Shown: positions 8,249 to 16,527, counted from the stretch's first letter. The stretch is DNA of 64,000 bases from Butyricicoccus_A sp963620595 (GCA_963620595.1 CAVFAY010000003.1:62001-126000); one strand, 5' to 3'. Made by a program: numbers and translations. Notes: generated by a model from the letters alone, not told the origin.

Positions 8249-8984
8249 TATTTTAACGCTGTTTCCGGAAATGATTGATGCAGTCATGCAGACGAGCATC
8301 ATCGGCCGTGCACAGCAGTCAGGGCTTGTGAGCATTCAAGCGACCAATATCCGTGATTTTACCTTAGACAAGCACAATCGCGTCGATGACACGCCATACG
8401 GCGGCGGAAAAGGCATGGTTATGCAGGCCGATCCACTGTTTCGCTGTCACCAGCATGTAACCGGCGTCAAGCATGTGCATACCGTCCTTATGAGCGCACA
8501 AGGCAAGCCATTTTGTCAGGAAAAGGCGCGTGAACTGCTGGCGCATGAGCATATTGTTATCGTGTGCGGTCACTACGAGGGCATTGACCAGCGATTCATT
8601 GACGAATGTGTAGACGAAGAAATCTCTATCGGTGATTTTGTACTCACCGGCGGTGAAATTCCCGCTATGGCGGTCACAGACGCTGTCTGCCGTATGGTTC
8701 CCGGCGTCCTGGCAGAAGAGGTCTGCTTCACTGATGAAAGCCACTGGAACGGTTTATTGGAGTATCCGCAATACACCAAGCCAGTTGTCTGGCACGACCG
8801 CGAGGTTCCGGAGGTTCTGCTGTCCGGCCATCATGCCAACATTGATAGATGGCGCAGAAAGCAGAGCCTTGCCCGCACGCGCAAACAGCGTCCGGATCTT
8901 TTCGAGCAATTTGAACCACAAGGCAAACAGGATCAAAAGATCTTGGATGAAATTTATTTGGAAGACGGTATCATCCGATTTTAA
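8238..8984 (+). CDS. trmD: tRNA (guanine-N1-)-methyltransferase
   Basis: 248 aa SPOUT methyltransferase that makes m1G37 in tRNAs reading CNN codons such as tRNA-Pro, preventing +1 frameshifting. The motifs YGGGKGMVMQADPLF and VCGHYEGIDQRF, plus the knot segment SIGDFVLTGGE, are intact. It overlaps rimM by 11 bp, giving coupling. The window also contains a tRNA-Pro(GGG), a TrmD substrate class. Confidence 0.97.
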   Translation: MKFDILTLFPEMIDAVMQTSIIGRAQQSGLVSIQATNIRDFTLDKHNRVDDTPYGGGKGMVMQADPLFRCHQHVTGVKHVHTVLMSAQGKPFCQEKARELLAHEHIVIVCGHYEGIDQRFIDECVDEEISIGDFVLTGGEIPAMAVTDAVCRMVPGVLAEEVCFTDESHWNGLLEYPQYTKPVVWHDREVPEVLLSGHHANIDRWRRKQSLARTRKQRPDLFEQFEPQGKQDQKILDEIYLEDGIIRF

Positions 8985-8996
8985 TCGCATAAGATG

Positions 8997-9034
8997 AAGA
9001 CCATGCAGTTCATGACGCTGCATGGTCTTTTCTT
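8997..9034 (+). terminator. Terminator of the rimM-trmD unit
   Basis: A 12-bp perfect stem (AAGACCATGCAG, 8997-9008, with its complement at 9018-9029), a 9-nt loop, then TTTTCTT. Confidence 0.85.
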
Positions 9035-9045
9035 GCGCATAAAAC

Positions 9046-9077
9046 AAAAAAATCACTCATTTTTCCAATGAATGATT
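9046..9077 (-). terminator. Terminator of the 31-codon small ORF
   Basis: In minus orientation a stem AATCATTCAT/ATGAGTGATT (arms 9068-9077 and 9051-9060, one G-T pair) is followed by a run of seven T. It ends 17 bp after the small ORF's stop and is independent of the trmD terminator. Confidence 0.75.
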
Positions 9078-9094
9078 TCCCTCGACTGTCTTTT

Positions 9095-9190
9095 TTACTT
9101 TTCGCTCTGCGGTTGTTCATCACCGAAGATCAGATCATCAATATCCGGCACATCCGGCTCGCAATGAGAATAGTCCCGAATCTGGAACAT
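9095..9190 (-). CDS. Small acidic protein of 31 residues, unknown function
   Basis: I do not recognise this product. It is a complete unit of its own: ATG with a strong AGGAGGTGAT ribosome site, 31 codons and TAA, a TTGACT/CAAAAT promoter with 17-bp spacing about 40 bp upstream, and a terminator just downstream. The peptide starts MFQIRDYSHC and is acidic in its middle (PDVPDIDDLIFGDE), with one cysteine, no signal peptide and no membrane segment. Convergent with trmD and followed by the envelope operon on the same strand. The flanking signals make translation likely; function is unknown. Confidence 0.65.
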   Translation of the reverse strand: MFQIRDYSHCEPDVPDIDDLIFGDEQPQSEK

Positions 9191-9231
9191 ACCTATCACC
9201 TCCTACTATCTCTTCTCTTTTGTTCTCCCCT

Positions 9232-9260
9232 ATTTTGTTCCATACGCAGGCAAAAGTCAA
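9232..9260 (-). promoter_or_regulatory. Promoter of the 31-codon small ORF
   Basis: Minus orientation: -35 TTGACT (9255-9260), 17-bp spacer, -10 CAAAAT (9232-9237). The -35 is good and the -10 is weak. Confidence 0.5.
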
Positions 9261-9338
9261 TGCGTTTTCCTAACATCTTACGCATGACTTACAAACAAAT
9301 TACACAGCATTCTGCATGTAAAATTTCAATACACCAAA

Positions 9339-9369
9339 CAGCCCTTCTCCCGCATTCGGAGAAGGGCTG
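9339..9369 (-). terminator. Terminator after the envelope operon
   Basis: A 12-bp perfect stem CAGCCCTTCTCC/GGAGAAGGGCTG with a 7-nt loop begins 3 bp after the stop codon of the flippase-like gene. The following T-run is short (TTTGG), so termination may be incomplete. Confidence 0.65.
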
Positions 9370-9372
9370 TTA

Positions 9373-10422
9373 TCATGGTATTTGCTTTCGGGTCGGTTTT
9401 GCCCGCTCAAACAAATGATGCAAAGCAACCGAGCACCCGCTTCCCGCAACAAACAAGTAAAAGCTGACGCCGCGGCTGAGCAGCATCGCGTTGTGCAGTG
9501 CTGCTCCCGGAATAAAGGCACGAAACAGCAGCAAAAAAGCACCCTCACTGGCACCAATAGAGCCGGGCAGCGGCAGAGCAGAAACACTGACATACAAAAC
9601 CGCTTCCATCGCCGCAATAGCAAAAAACGAATGCGCCATGGATGGATACAATGCCATGGCAATCCAGCACGGAATCGTGTAAAATGCAACGGTCTGCACA
9701 ATGGTAATCCCGACAACGCGGCACAAAATATGCGTATTTTGACGCAAATACTGCGTACCGCGATGATACAGCTCCAATTGCCCCGACAGCTGCTGCTGAA
9801 CCTGTTCTACCTTTTTATAGCGTATCAGCGTCAGCAGCCGTATAACCAAACGCAAGATGCTTTCGCTCGCCCGCTTAGAAAAAATGATTGCCAGTGTGAT
9901 GACAAGCAGTGCTGCATTGACCGCCGTTCCAAGCAGGAAAGCATATCGAAACGCGCCGCCCTCCTGCACCAACTGCGCATACTGGGTTCCAAATCCAACA
10001 GCGGCAAAGGCAATCGTAACACACTGAAAAACAGAAAACTGCACCAGCAGTGCCAAGGTTGCCGTCGGAACCGCGATCGTATCTCGATGCATATAATAGA
10101 GCTGCATCGGCTGTCCACCGCTGGCAGACGGTGTGACGGAACTAAAGAAAAAACCAACTAACGCATAAAAAATGTTTCTGCTTAATTTATTGCGGCAGCC
10201 AAACAAGCGCAAGCACTGCCATGTAGCAATCCCCTCGCAGAGCACGAACACGCACATGCATCCAATTGCAATCGCGATAAACGACACGCGCGCGCTGCGC
10301 ACCGCCTGCCAAAGCTCTCTTGGATTTTGTCCGCGCAGTAAAAAATAAAAGGTAATAGCAATCAATCCGACAAACAGCAGCAAATTTCCTGTGATTTGTT
10401 TTCCTGTCAATTTATGTTCCAT
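9373..10422 (-). CDS. Flippase-like membrane protein, lysylphosphatidylglycerol synthase TM family (UPF0104)
   Basis: 349 aa with about eight hydrophobic segments. The family motifs SSVTPSASGGQPMQLYYM and, near the C-terminus, LPLPGSIGASEGAFLLLFR match the MprF N-terminal flippase / UPF0104 group. No catalytic lysyl-transferase domain is present, so it is not a full MprF. Family members are thought to move lipids or lipid-linked sugars across the membrane. The start at 10422 has GGTGG 8 nt upstream and overlaps the deacetylase by 11 bp; an ATG six codons earlier is possible. With a lipid glycosyltransferase and a deacetylase in the same operon, handling of a glycolipid is a reasonable inference. 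Confidence 0.85.
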   Translation of the reverse strand: MEHKLTGKQITGNLLLFVGLIAITFYFLLRGQNPRELWQAVRSARVSFIAIAIGCMCVFVLCEGIATWQCLRLFGCRNKLSRNIFYALVGFFFSSVTPSASGGQPMQLYYMHRDTIAVPTATLALLVQFSVFQCVTIAFAAVGFGTQYAQLVQEGGAFRYAFLLGTAVNAALLVITLAIIFSKRASESILRLVIRLLTLIRYKKVEQVQQQLSGQLELYHRGTQYLRQNTHILCRVVGITIVQTVAFYTIPCWIAMALYPSMAHSFFAIAAMEAVLYVSVSALPLPGSIGASEGAFLLLFRAFIPGAALHNAMLLSRGVSFYLFVAGSGCSVALHHLFERAKPTRKQIP

Positions 10423-11095
10423 AATGATCCACCGTATCAAATCGGTATCCCTGTTTCAGCCACTGCGGAATCGTTTTGCGCAATGCCGCAATCGTTCTTG
10501 CAGGTGCATCATCCTTGCCGCGTCCATCGTGCAGGCAAATGATACTGCCTCCCGTTGTTCGCTGCAGCAGTTTGTTTTCAATGCTCTTGGCAGTCTCTGA
10601 TGCACTCCAGTCCTGCGCCATGACATCCCACAGCATCGGTTTCATCCCAACGCGGCACATCTGGCAGGCAGACACCGCATTCCAATGTCCCCATGGCGGC
10701 CGAAAATACTGGACATTTACGCCTAGATGCTGCATGGTCTGCCGCGCTTCTCGAAAATCGCTGTATGCCTGCCATGGCGTTTGCAGCATTCCATTTTTAT
10801 GCGCCAATCCATGCACACCGACCATGTGCCCCTCATCCCGCATCCGCTGAATGATAGCCGGATTCTGTGCAGCAAACTGCGCCACAACAAAAAAGCTTGC
10901 TTTGATGTCATACCGTGCGAGCAGACGCAGCAATTGCGGCGTATACAATAAATCCGGTCCATCATCAAAGGTCAAATACAGTGTTTTTCCGCCGCGCTTA
11001 CGGCGCACGCGGTGCACAATCTTCGCCGTATATGTAGGGATAATGCTGTATGCCAGCACAGCTGTACAGGCGCCAAGCAAATGCCACGTGTTCAT
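10412..11095 (-). CDS. Polysaccharide deacetylase (NodB-homology, carbohydrate esterase 4)
   Basis: 227 aa. An N-terminal membrane anchor (LLGACTAVLAYSIIP) is followed by the NodB domain: TFDDGPD with catalytic base and metal Asp at residues 44-45, the HxxxH metal motif as HGLAH, RPPWG, and the C-terminal ICLHDG. It should remove N-acetyl groups from a cell-surface glycan, such as peptidoglycan or a glycolipid head group, outside the membrane. The ATG overlaps the upstream glycosyltransferase stop (ATGA), giving strict coupling. An upstream in-frame extension inside that gene lacks a ribosome site and is not used. Confidence 0.88.
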   Translation of the reverse strand: MNTWHLLGACTAVLAYSIIPTYTAKIVHRVRRKRGGKTLYLTFDDGPDLLYTPQLLRLLARYDIKASFFVVAQFAAQNPAIIQRMRDEGHMVGVHGLAHKNGMLQTPWQAYSDFREARQTMQHLGVNVQYFRPPWGHWNAVSACQMCRVGMKPMLWDVMAQDWSASETAKSIENKLLQRTTGGSIICLHDGRGKDDAPARTIAALRKTIPQWLKQGYRFDTVDHYGT

Positions 11096-12168
11096 GATAC
11101 CGCCTGCCCTTCTTTCCTTCCATAGGCGAAAGCAGGACAAACTGCTTCCCAGCTGTGCTTCAGCTGCTTCATGTGCTGTTTCATCGCGTGCAGCCGCTGC
11201 ACATCCTGTGCCAATACCAATATATTTTGCGGAACGGTCTGTGTCTTTTTCCATGCCACACAGCCAATTTGATGCTGTTCAATAAACCGCGCATTGGCAA
11301 ATTCCTGCATCAGAAACGGCTGCAGAATATATAGCGGCGTCTCGCTGTGTATCGCTTCAAACGTTGTTGCACCGCCGGATTTTGTCACCAGTAAATCGGC
11401 CTGCCGCATATACTGTGCCACGTGTTCTGTATATCCAACGACGGTGATATGGGGATATTGTGCACGCAGCTTGCGATACACAGCTTGATTTTTGCCGGTG
11501 ATGACTGTGACATGTACAGTTTTGCACTGCTCCAATACAGAAAGGCAGGCGTCTATTGACGGAAGAAGTCCCAGTCCGCCGCCCATCAGCAAAATCTCTG
11601 TTTGTGTTTTGCGCACTTCTTGTGCCGGATATAGAAAATCTTGTCGAACCGGAATACCACAAACGTGAATGCTCTGTGCCGGAATGCCTCTGACCATCAA
11701 TTCCAGTTTGGTTTCCTCTGCACCGACAAAATACAAATCTGTGCCGGAAACAATCCATTCGCCCTGTGCGCCAACATCTGTTATGTACGTATACAGCTTC
11801 ATGGAGGACTGATATTTTTGTTTATATGCTGCCGCAAACTGTGAACACATCGGAAACGTAGACACAACAATATCCACGCCATCCAGCAGCTGTTTGATCT
11901 TTTCTGCGACCCAAACCTGCATGAATGTATTGCATTTTCCCGCCATTTTATTGAGTTGATTATAAATACCGGGACAATAATTCACCATCTGTGCAAAGCT
12001 GTGATAAATCATTGATCCGCCATTTGGAAACAATTCATCAATCAGATCTGCCACTCGAACTGAAATGTTGCTGTCCATCTTGACCAGCTGCTGCTGAATT
12101 GCCTCTGCCACACAGCAATGACCCATGCCAAATCTGCCAGTTAATATTATTATTTCTCTTTGTTTCAT
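11092..12168 (-). CDS. UgtP/MGDG-synthase-like glycosyltransferase (GT28)
   Basis: 358 aa. The N-terminal MGDG-synthase motif ILTGRFGMGHCCVAEAI and the C-terminal nucleotide-sugar site KSGGATTFEAIHSETPLYI, followed by QEFANARFI, mark a processive diacylglycerol or related glycosyltransferase. UgtP relatives add glucose to diacylglycerol, making glycolipids and the lipoteichoic acid anchor. The start has AGAGGTG; a longer in-frame start upstream lacks one. First gene of a three-gene operon with a deacetylase and a flippase-like protein. Sugar and acceptor cannot be read from sequence. Confidence 0.85.
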   Translation of the reverse strand: MKQREIIILTGRFGMGHCCVAEAIQQQLVKMDSNISVRVADLIDELFPNGGSMIYHSFAQMVNYCPGIYNQLNKMAGKCNTFMQVWVAEKIKQLLDGVDIVVSTFPMCSQFAAAYKQKYQSSMKLYTYITDVGAQGEWIVSGTDLYFVGAEETKLELMVRGIPAQSIHVCGIPVRQDFLYPAQEVRKTQTEILLMGGGLGLLPSIDACLSVLEQCKTVHVTVITGKNQAVYRKLRAQYPHITVVGYTEHVAQYMRQADLLVTKSGGATTFEAIHSETPLYILQPFLMQEFANARFIEQHQIGCVAWKKTQTVPQNILVLAQDVQRLHAMKQHMKQLKHSWEAVCPAFAYGRKEGQAVS

Positions 12169-12236
12169 CGTTTCACCTCTATCCCCTTGTTTCTGTTGAG
12201 TATACTGGGTAAATATTAGGAAACTATGGAGCAAAC

Positions 12237-12263
12237 CTTAAGATCACCTAAAGAATACTTAAG
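12237..12263. repeat. Three CTTAAG-like repeats at 10-11 bp spacing upstream of the GT28 operon
   Basis: CTTAAG (12237), CCTAAA (12247) and CTTAAG (12258) sit one helical turn apart, 70-95 bp upstream of the glycosyltransferase start. Such tandem hexamers are typical of OmpR/PhoB-family response-regulator sites. The regulator is unknown and the assignment is inference. Confidence 0.4.
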
Positions 12264-12290
12264 ATTTTATAAAGAATTTGCCAAATAAAC

Positions 12291-12336
12291 AAAAAAACAG
12301 TTGGAATGCTGTGTAAAACACAATGTTCCAACCGTT
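12291..12336 (-). terminator. Terminator of the malY-tcdA-csd-ttcA operon
   Basis: In minus orientation a stem AACGGTTGGAA pairs with TTCCAACTGTT (one mismatch), then seven T residues (12291-12297). It starts about 18 bp after the ttcA stop. Confidence 0.8.
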
Positions 12337-12353
12337 TTTATTATTATTTTCTA

Positions 12354-13346
12354 TTATTCCTGCGGGAAATCGACACCGATTTTCTGCATCAGCTTGCGAT
12401 AGGCTTCCAGTTCCTCTGTGCCGCTCTGGGCTTCTTTTGCCAAGAATGCCTGCATATCTGCCCGATTCATGCCAACAGATTCCTTCATCGGTCCAATCGG
12501 TGTTTTTTCATCATAGGATTCCAAGAAGGAATGCTTGATGCCGCGGCTCTTATAACCGGCAAATGTATCAATAGACACCGCATGAATGCCGTTGAAAATG
12601 CTCTTTTCAATATACGAATTATCTCGCTTGAGTCGGCGAATCAAGGTCTTAATTTCCTGCCGTTTGGATCCGCCGCCGCCATTGTCACACATGGTACAAT
12701 TTTCCGTAAAGCGACATGCACACTGAATAAACTCCAAATCATTGTAATTTTTCCATGCGATAATCGACTCCTCATGAATGCCATACATCGGACGAATGAC
12801 CTCCATGCCCGGGAAATTATCACTGTGCAGCTTCGGCGGCATGGTTTGAATCATCGAGCTGTAGAACATACCCATGACAACCGTTTCGATAACATCATTG
12901 AAGTGATGTCCAAGCGCAATCTTATTGCAGCCTAGCTCCCGTGCCTTGCTGTACAAATGACCGCGGCGCATACGAGCGCACAGATAACACGGGTCTTTTT
13001 CCGTCTTATTCGCTACCGCGAAAATATTGGTTTCAAAAATGGTAATCGGAATATGCAGCAGCTTGGCATTGCTTTCGATTTTCTGGCGATTGATTTCGTT
13101 GTATCCTGGATCCATAACAAGATACACCACATCAAACGGCACTTCACTGTGACGATGCAGCTGCTGAATCAGCTTTGCCATCAGCATGGAATCCTTGCCG
13201 CCGGAAATACAGACGGCGATCTTGTCTCCCGGTTGAATTAACTGATAATCCCGCACCGCATGGGTAAATGGATTCCAGATTTCTTTTTTATATTTGGTAA
13301 TAATACTGCGCTCTATGCGCTGATATGGCTCAAATTCTCGGCTCAT
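12354..13346 (-). CDS. TtcA-family tRNA thiolation ATPase (tRNA 2-thiocytidine biosynthesis-like)
   Basis: 330 aa. The PP-loop motif SGGKDSM is followed by CYLCARMRRG, which supplies the CxxC pair of TtcA enzymes, and by GHHFNDVIET. A further cysteine group (CACRFTENCTMC) lies in the middle. TtcA uses ATP and a [4Fe-4S] cluster to put sulfur on C32 of tRNA. A cysteine desulfurase lies immediately upstream with a 4-bp overlap and would supply the sulfur. The last gene before the terminator. It is larger in cysteine content than E. coli TtcA, so substrate specificity should be left open. Confidence 0.87.
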   Translation of the reverse strand: MSREFEPYQRIERSIITKYKKEIWNPFTHAVRDYQLIQPGDKIAVCISGGKDSMLMAKLIQQLHRHSEVPFDVVYLVMDPGYNEINRQKIESNAKLLHIPITIFETNIFAVANKTEKDPCYLCARMRRGHLYSKARELGCNKIALGHHFNDVIETVVMGMFYSSMIQTMPPKLHSDNFPGMEVIRPMYGIHEESIIAWKNYNDLEFIQCACRFTENCTMCDNGGGGSKRQEIKTLIRRLKRDNSYIEKSIFNGIHAVSIDTFAGYKSRGIKHSFLESYDEKTPIGPMKESVGMNRADMQAFLAKEAQSGTEELEAYRKLMQKIGVDFPQE

Positions 13347-14464
13347 TTCGTTAACTCCTTATAACATGCTTCAAATACAGTGAGAAATGCATTGAGTTCT
13401 TCCTGGGTTGTCAAATGGCTCAAACTGATACGCCAAGAAGACATAGCTGTTTTGCGGTCATGGCTGACAGCAAATACCGCTCTAGACGGCGTATTCGCCA
13501 CAGAACAAGCGGATTTTACAGAAACACATATTCCCTTTTCATCCAATGCCTGCTGAAAAGCAGAGCCTTTGACATCCTGTACGCTCAGATTTAAAATATG
13601 CGGAATTGCCTGCTTCGGGCTGTTGATGCGCACCTTTGGATACGCGGACAGCTTTTCTCTCAGCAGATTATTCCACGTCTGCACGATAGCTTGTCTCTGA
13701 GGCAGCTGTTCCAGTGCGAGCTGCAAGGCTGTCTCCATAGAAGCAGCCAGAGCCAGTGTCGGTGTGCCGCTGCGATAAATCGTCGTGCTCGCGCCGCCAT
13801 GAATCAGCGGCTCCAGAATCACGCCCTTGCGTTTGACCAAAATGCCGCAGCCATTGAGGCCATAAAACTTATGCGGTGCGATACTCATGGTATCTATTCC
13901 GTCAAAGCTGATCGGCATTTTTCCCACTGCTTGTGTGGCGTCCACATGCAGACGGCAATCCGGAACCTGCTTAACCAGCTCTGCAATCTCACGAATCGGC
14001 TGTACGGTGCCCAATTCGCTGTCCACAGCGCAGACTGCGACCATGACCGTATCTTTTCGCAGCAGTTCACGCAGATGCTCTAAATCTACCTTGCCCTCGC
14101 GGTCAATATCCACCAAGTCTATCTCATAGCCGCGTTCCTGCAACGCAGTCAGCGTGCCGCTGACCGAAGAATGCTCTAATGCCGTCGAAATGATATGCTT
14201 GCCGACATGACGGCTTGCGCGTGCCATACCCTTAATTGCAAGATTGTTGGCTTCACTCGCACCGGATGTGAAAATCAGTTCATCCGGCTGCACACCTAAC
14301 AGCTGTGCTGTATGCGCTAAGATTTCATTCATGCGGGCATGTGCTTCTCTTCCCGCTGCATGTGTGGAATTGGCATTGCCGATATATCGCTGTTCCGTCT
14401 GTACAAAGGTTTGCAAAACCGCCGGATCTGCCGGTGTATTGGCAGAATAATCCAGATAAATCAT
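13343..14464 (-). CDS. Cysteine desulfurase, NifS/IscS family
   Basis: 373 aa PLP enzyme. It starts IYLDYSANTPADPAVL, has ASEANN in the cofactor region, the PLP lysine as APHKFYG and the catalytic cysteine loop as KSACSVANTPSRAV. It turns L-cysteine into alanine plus a protein persulfide. Flanked by tcdA and ttcA with 4-bp overlaps on both sides, it is a dedicated sulfur donor for tRNA modification rather than a member of an isc or suf cluster. The short loop around the catalytic Cys groups it with NifS-like enzymes. Confidence 0.92.
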   Translation of the reverse strand: MIYLDYSANTPADPAVLQTFVQTEQRYIGNANSTHAAGREAHARMNEILAHTAQLLGVQPDELIFTSGASEANNLAIKGMARASRHVGKHIISTALEHSSVSGTLTALQERGYEIDLVDIDREGKVDLEHLRELLRKDTVMVAVCAVDSELGTVQPIREIAELVKQVPDCRLHVDATQAVGKMPISFDGIDTMSIAPHKFYGLNGCGILVKRKGVILEPLIHGGASTTIYRSGTPTLALAASMETALQLALEQLPQRQAIVQTWNNLLREKLSAYPKVRINSPKQAIPHILNLSVQDVKGSAFQQALDEKGICVSVKSACSVANTPSRAVFAVSHDRKTAMSSWRISLSHLTTQEELNAFLTVFEACYKELTK

Positions 14465-15228
14465 GCGCGGCCTCCCGCACCGGAGAGATCCTTAATGACC
14501 TCTCCTGCTACAATCAAGCCGACAACAGACGGGACAAACGCATTGCTGCCCGGAATATCTCGGCGTTCTGTGCACTTTCGCGCAGTTCCCGGCGGGCACA
14601 CGCAGTGATTGCGGCAGCTGATTGCCATATCTTCAATCGGACGCATCGGCGGTTCTTCCGAATACACGACCTTTAATTTCTTGATACCACGCTTGCGCAG
14701 CTCATGACGCATGACACGTGCCAGCGGATCAACCGATGTCTGATAAATGTCCGCCACGCGGAATGCCGTCGGGTCCAGCTTATTACCTGCACCCATCGAG
14801 CAGATAATCGGTGTACCCGCCTTATGTGCCTGCATGACCATTTCCAGCTTGCCGGTAATGGTGTCAATTGCATCGACAATATAATCATACTGTGTAAAAT
14901 CAAACTGCTCCGTCGTATCTGGCATATAAAAGGTCTTATACGTATTGACCTGAATATTTTGATTGATGTCACGCAGACGCTCTGCCGCTACATCGACCTT
15001 ATATTTTCCAATGGTGCTGCGCAGAGCAAAAATCTGGCGATTGATATTGGTCAGACATACCTTGTCGTCATCAATCAAGTCAATCGTGCCGACACCGCTG
15101 CGAGCCAGTGCCTCTACCGTAAATCCGCCGACACCGCCGACGCCAAATACGGCAACGCGGGCATTTGCCAATCTATCCATGCCCTCTTTTCCCAATAAAA
15201 GCTGTGTTCTAGAAAACTGATTTAACAT
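14461..15228 (-). CDS. tcdA: tRNA threonylcarbamoyladenosine dehydratase (TcdA/CsdL)
   Basis: 255 aa E1-like enzyme. The ATP-binding motif GVGGVGGFTVEALARSGVG, the adenylation residues in NINRQ, and the DAIDT motif are intact. TcdA uses ATP to cyclise t6A37 to ct6A in ANN-decoding tRNAs. In E. coli its partner is the CsdA-CsdE sulfur relay; here the cysteine desulfurase is next door but no csdE homologue is present. GTGAGGAAGTT precedes the ATG. It follows malY by 33 bp. Confidence 0.93.
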   Translation of the reverse strand: MLNQFSRTQLLLGKEGMDRLANARVAVFGVGGVGGFTVEALARSGVGTIDLIDDDKVCLTNINRQIFALRSTIGKYKVDVAAERLRDINQNIQVNTYKTFYMPDTTEQFDFTQYDYIVDAIDTITGKLEMVMQAHKAGTPIICSMGAGNKLDPTAFRVADIYQTSVDPLARVMRHELRKRGIKKLKVVYSEEPPMRPIEDMAISCRNHCVCPPGTARKCTERRDIPGSNAFVPSVVGLIVAGEVIKDLSGAGGRA

Positions 15229-15261
15229 AACTTCCTCACTTTGAATGATTTTATCTTATCT

Positions 15262-16434
15262 TTATTGATGAATCGCACGTTCTAATCGCTGCATCGCTTC
15301 CTGTAATGTCTTTCGCGGACAAGCAATATTGATGCGTTCAAAGCCTTCGCCGCCCTGTCCAAACAGAGTTCCGGTATCCAGCCATAATTTGGCTCTATGA
15401 ACGATAAGTTGTTTTTGTTCTTTGGCATTTAATCCCAATTTTCTCAAATCTAACCAAACCAAATAGGTACCTTCCGGCTCAATCATCGTAACTTCCGGCA
15501 GATGATCGCGTAAATATTGCCGCACATATGCTAGATTATCCGTCAGATACAATTTGAGCTGTTCCAACCATTCTGCTCCGGCTTCATATGCCGCCTGACA
15601 CGCTGCCATGCCCATACAGTTTGTGCCGCCGCAGCCGCAGGCAGACAGTTCTTTTTTATAGGCGTGACGCAGCGCACGATTGGAAATAAAAATATTGGAA
15701 TCCTGCAATCCCGCCAAATTAAATGTCTTACTCGGTGCTGTGCATGTGATCGTAAACTCTGCAAATGCGGGTTTTATCGACGCAAAAACATAATGGGTGT
15801 GTCCCGAGTAAGTAAAATCCGCGTGAATCTCATCGCTGACAACCAGTACCCCGTGTTTTTGGCAAATTTCGCCGACGCGCAGCAATTCTTCTTTTGTCCA
15901 AACGCGCCCGACCGGATTATGCGGGCTGCACAGCAAAAACAATTTGACATGCTGCTCTACGATTTTGCGTTCCATGTCCGCAAAATCCATTTCGTATCTT
16001 CCATTTTTTAGAATCAACGGATTGACTACCAATTTCCGGTCATTCTCTGTGACTTTGTTGGCAAACGGATAATACACCGGCTGCTGAATTAAAACGGCAT
16101 CGCCCTTTTGCGTCAATGCCCGAATCGCAGTCGCAATGGCAAATACAACGCCCGGTGTGGTGACCAGCCAGCTGCGCTGTGTCTGCCACCCAAAGCGAGA
16201 CGCATACCAATGCTGTACAGCGTCAAAATATCCCTCCTTGACACCGGTATAACCGAAAATACCATACTGCGCTAGAGATTCAAGCCGTTCTGTAATCGCC
16301 GGTGCCGTCGGGAAATCCATATCGGCAACCCACAGCGGAAGCACATCCTCCGGCATCCCCATCTCACGCGCGAAATCATACTTAAAGCAATTGGTTCCTC
16401 TGCGCTCTATGACTGTATCAAAATCAACCGACAT
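15262..16434 (-). CDS. Cystathionine beta-lyase, MalY/PatB-type aminotransferase-fold C-S lyase
   Basis: 390 aa PLP enzyme of fold type I. The N-terminal FDTVIERRGTNCFKYD, LPLWVADMDF and the PLP lysine segment TAPSKTFNLAGLQ are characteristic of MalY/PatB. It cleaves the C-S bond of cystathionine or cysteine conjugates to give homocysteine or thiol, pyruvate and ammonia. The start at 16434 follows AAAGGTG; the ATG ten codons upstream lies at the predicted transcription start and cannot have a ribosome site. First gene of a sulfur-themed operon with tcdA, cysteine desulfurase and ttcA. Confidence 0.9.
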   Translation of the reverse strand: MSVDFDTVIERRGTNCFKYDFAREMGMPEDVLPLWVADMDFPTAPAITERLESLAQYGIFGYTGVKEGYFDAVQHWYASRFGWQTQRSWLVTTPGVVFAIATAIRALTQKGDAVLIQQPVYYPFANKVTENDRKLVVNPLILKNGRYEMDFADMERKIVEQHVKLFLLCSPHNPVGRVWTKEELLRVGEICQKHGVLVVSDEIHADFTYSGHTHYVFASIKPAFAEFTITCTAPSKTFNLAGLQDSNIFISNRALRHAYKKELSACGCGGTNCMGMAACQAAYEAGAEWLEQLKLYLTDNLAYVRQYLRDHLPEVTMIEPEGTYLVWLDLRKLGLNAKEQKQLIVHRAKLWLDTGTLFGQGGEGFERINIACPRKTLQEAMQRLERAIHQ

Positions 16435-16468
16435 GGCATTCACCTTTTCAAAAAAGTCTAACATATAT

Positions 16469-16496
16469 AGTATAGCATAATTCCCACCGATACAAT
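16469..16496 (-). promoter_or_regulatory. Promoter of the malY operon
   Basis: Minus orientation: clear -10 TATACT (16469-16474). The best upstream hexamer is ATTGTA with a 16-bp spacer, so the -35 is weak. The position of this -10 argues for the downstream malY start codon. Confidence 0.5.
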
Positions 16497-16527
16497 AGGT
16501 TACTTTTACACAAAATCCCCTGTCTAT

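Noticed and set aside
9068..9418. A 116-codon plus-strand frame across the small-ORF region.
   Set aside because: It starts inside a terminator stem, has no ribosome site, and the opposite-strand small ORF has full signals.
13343..14464. Considered assigning the cysteine desulfurase as iscS or sufS.
   Set aside because: No isc or suf scaffold genes flank it; overlaps with tcdA and ttcA-like genes point to tRNA sulfur supply, so no gene symbol was given.
16435..16464. A ten-codon N-terminal extension of malY.
   Set aside because: Its ATG falls at the predicted transcription start just after TATACT and lacks a ribosome site; the downstream ATG has AAAGGTG.
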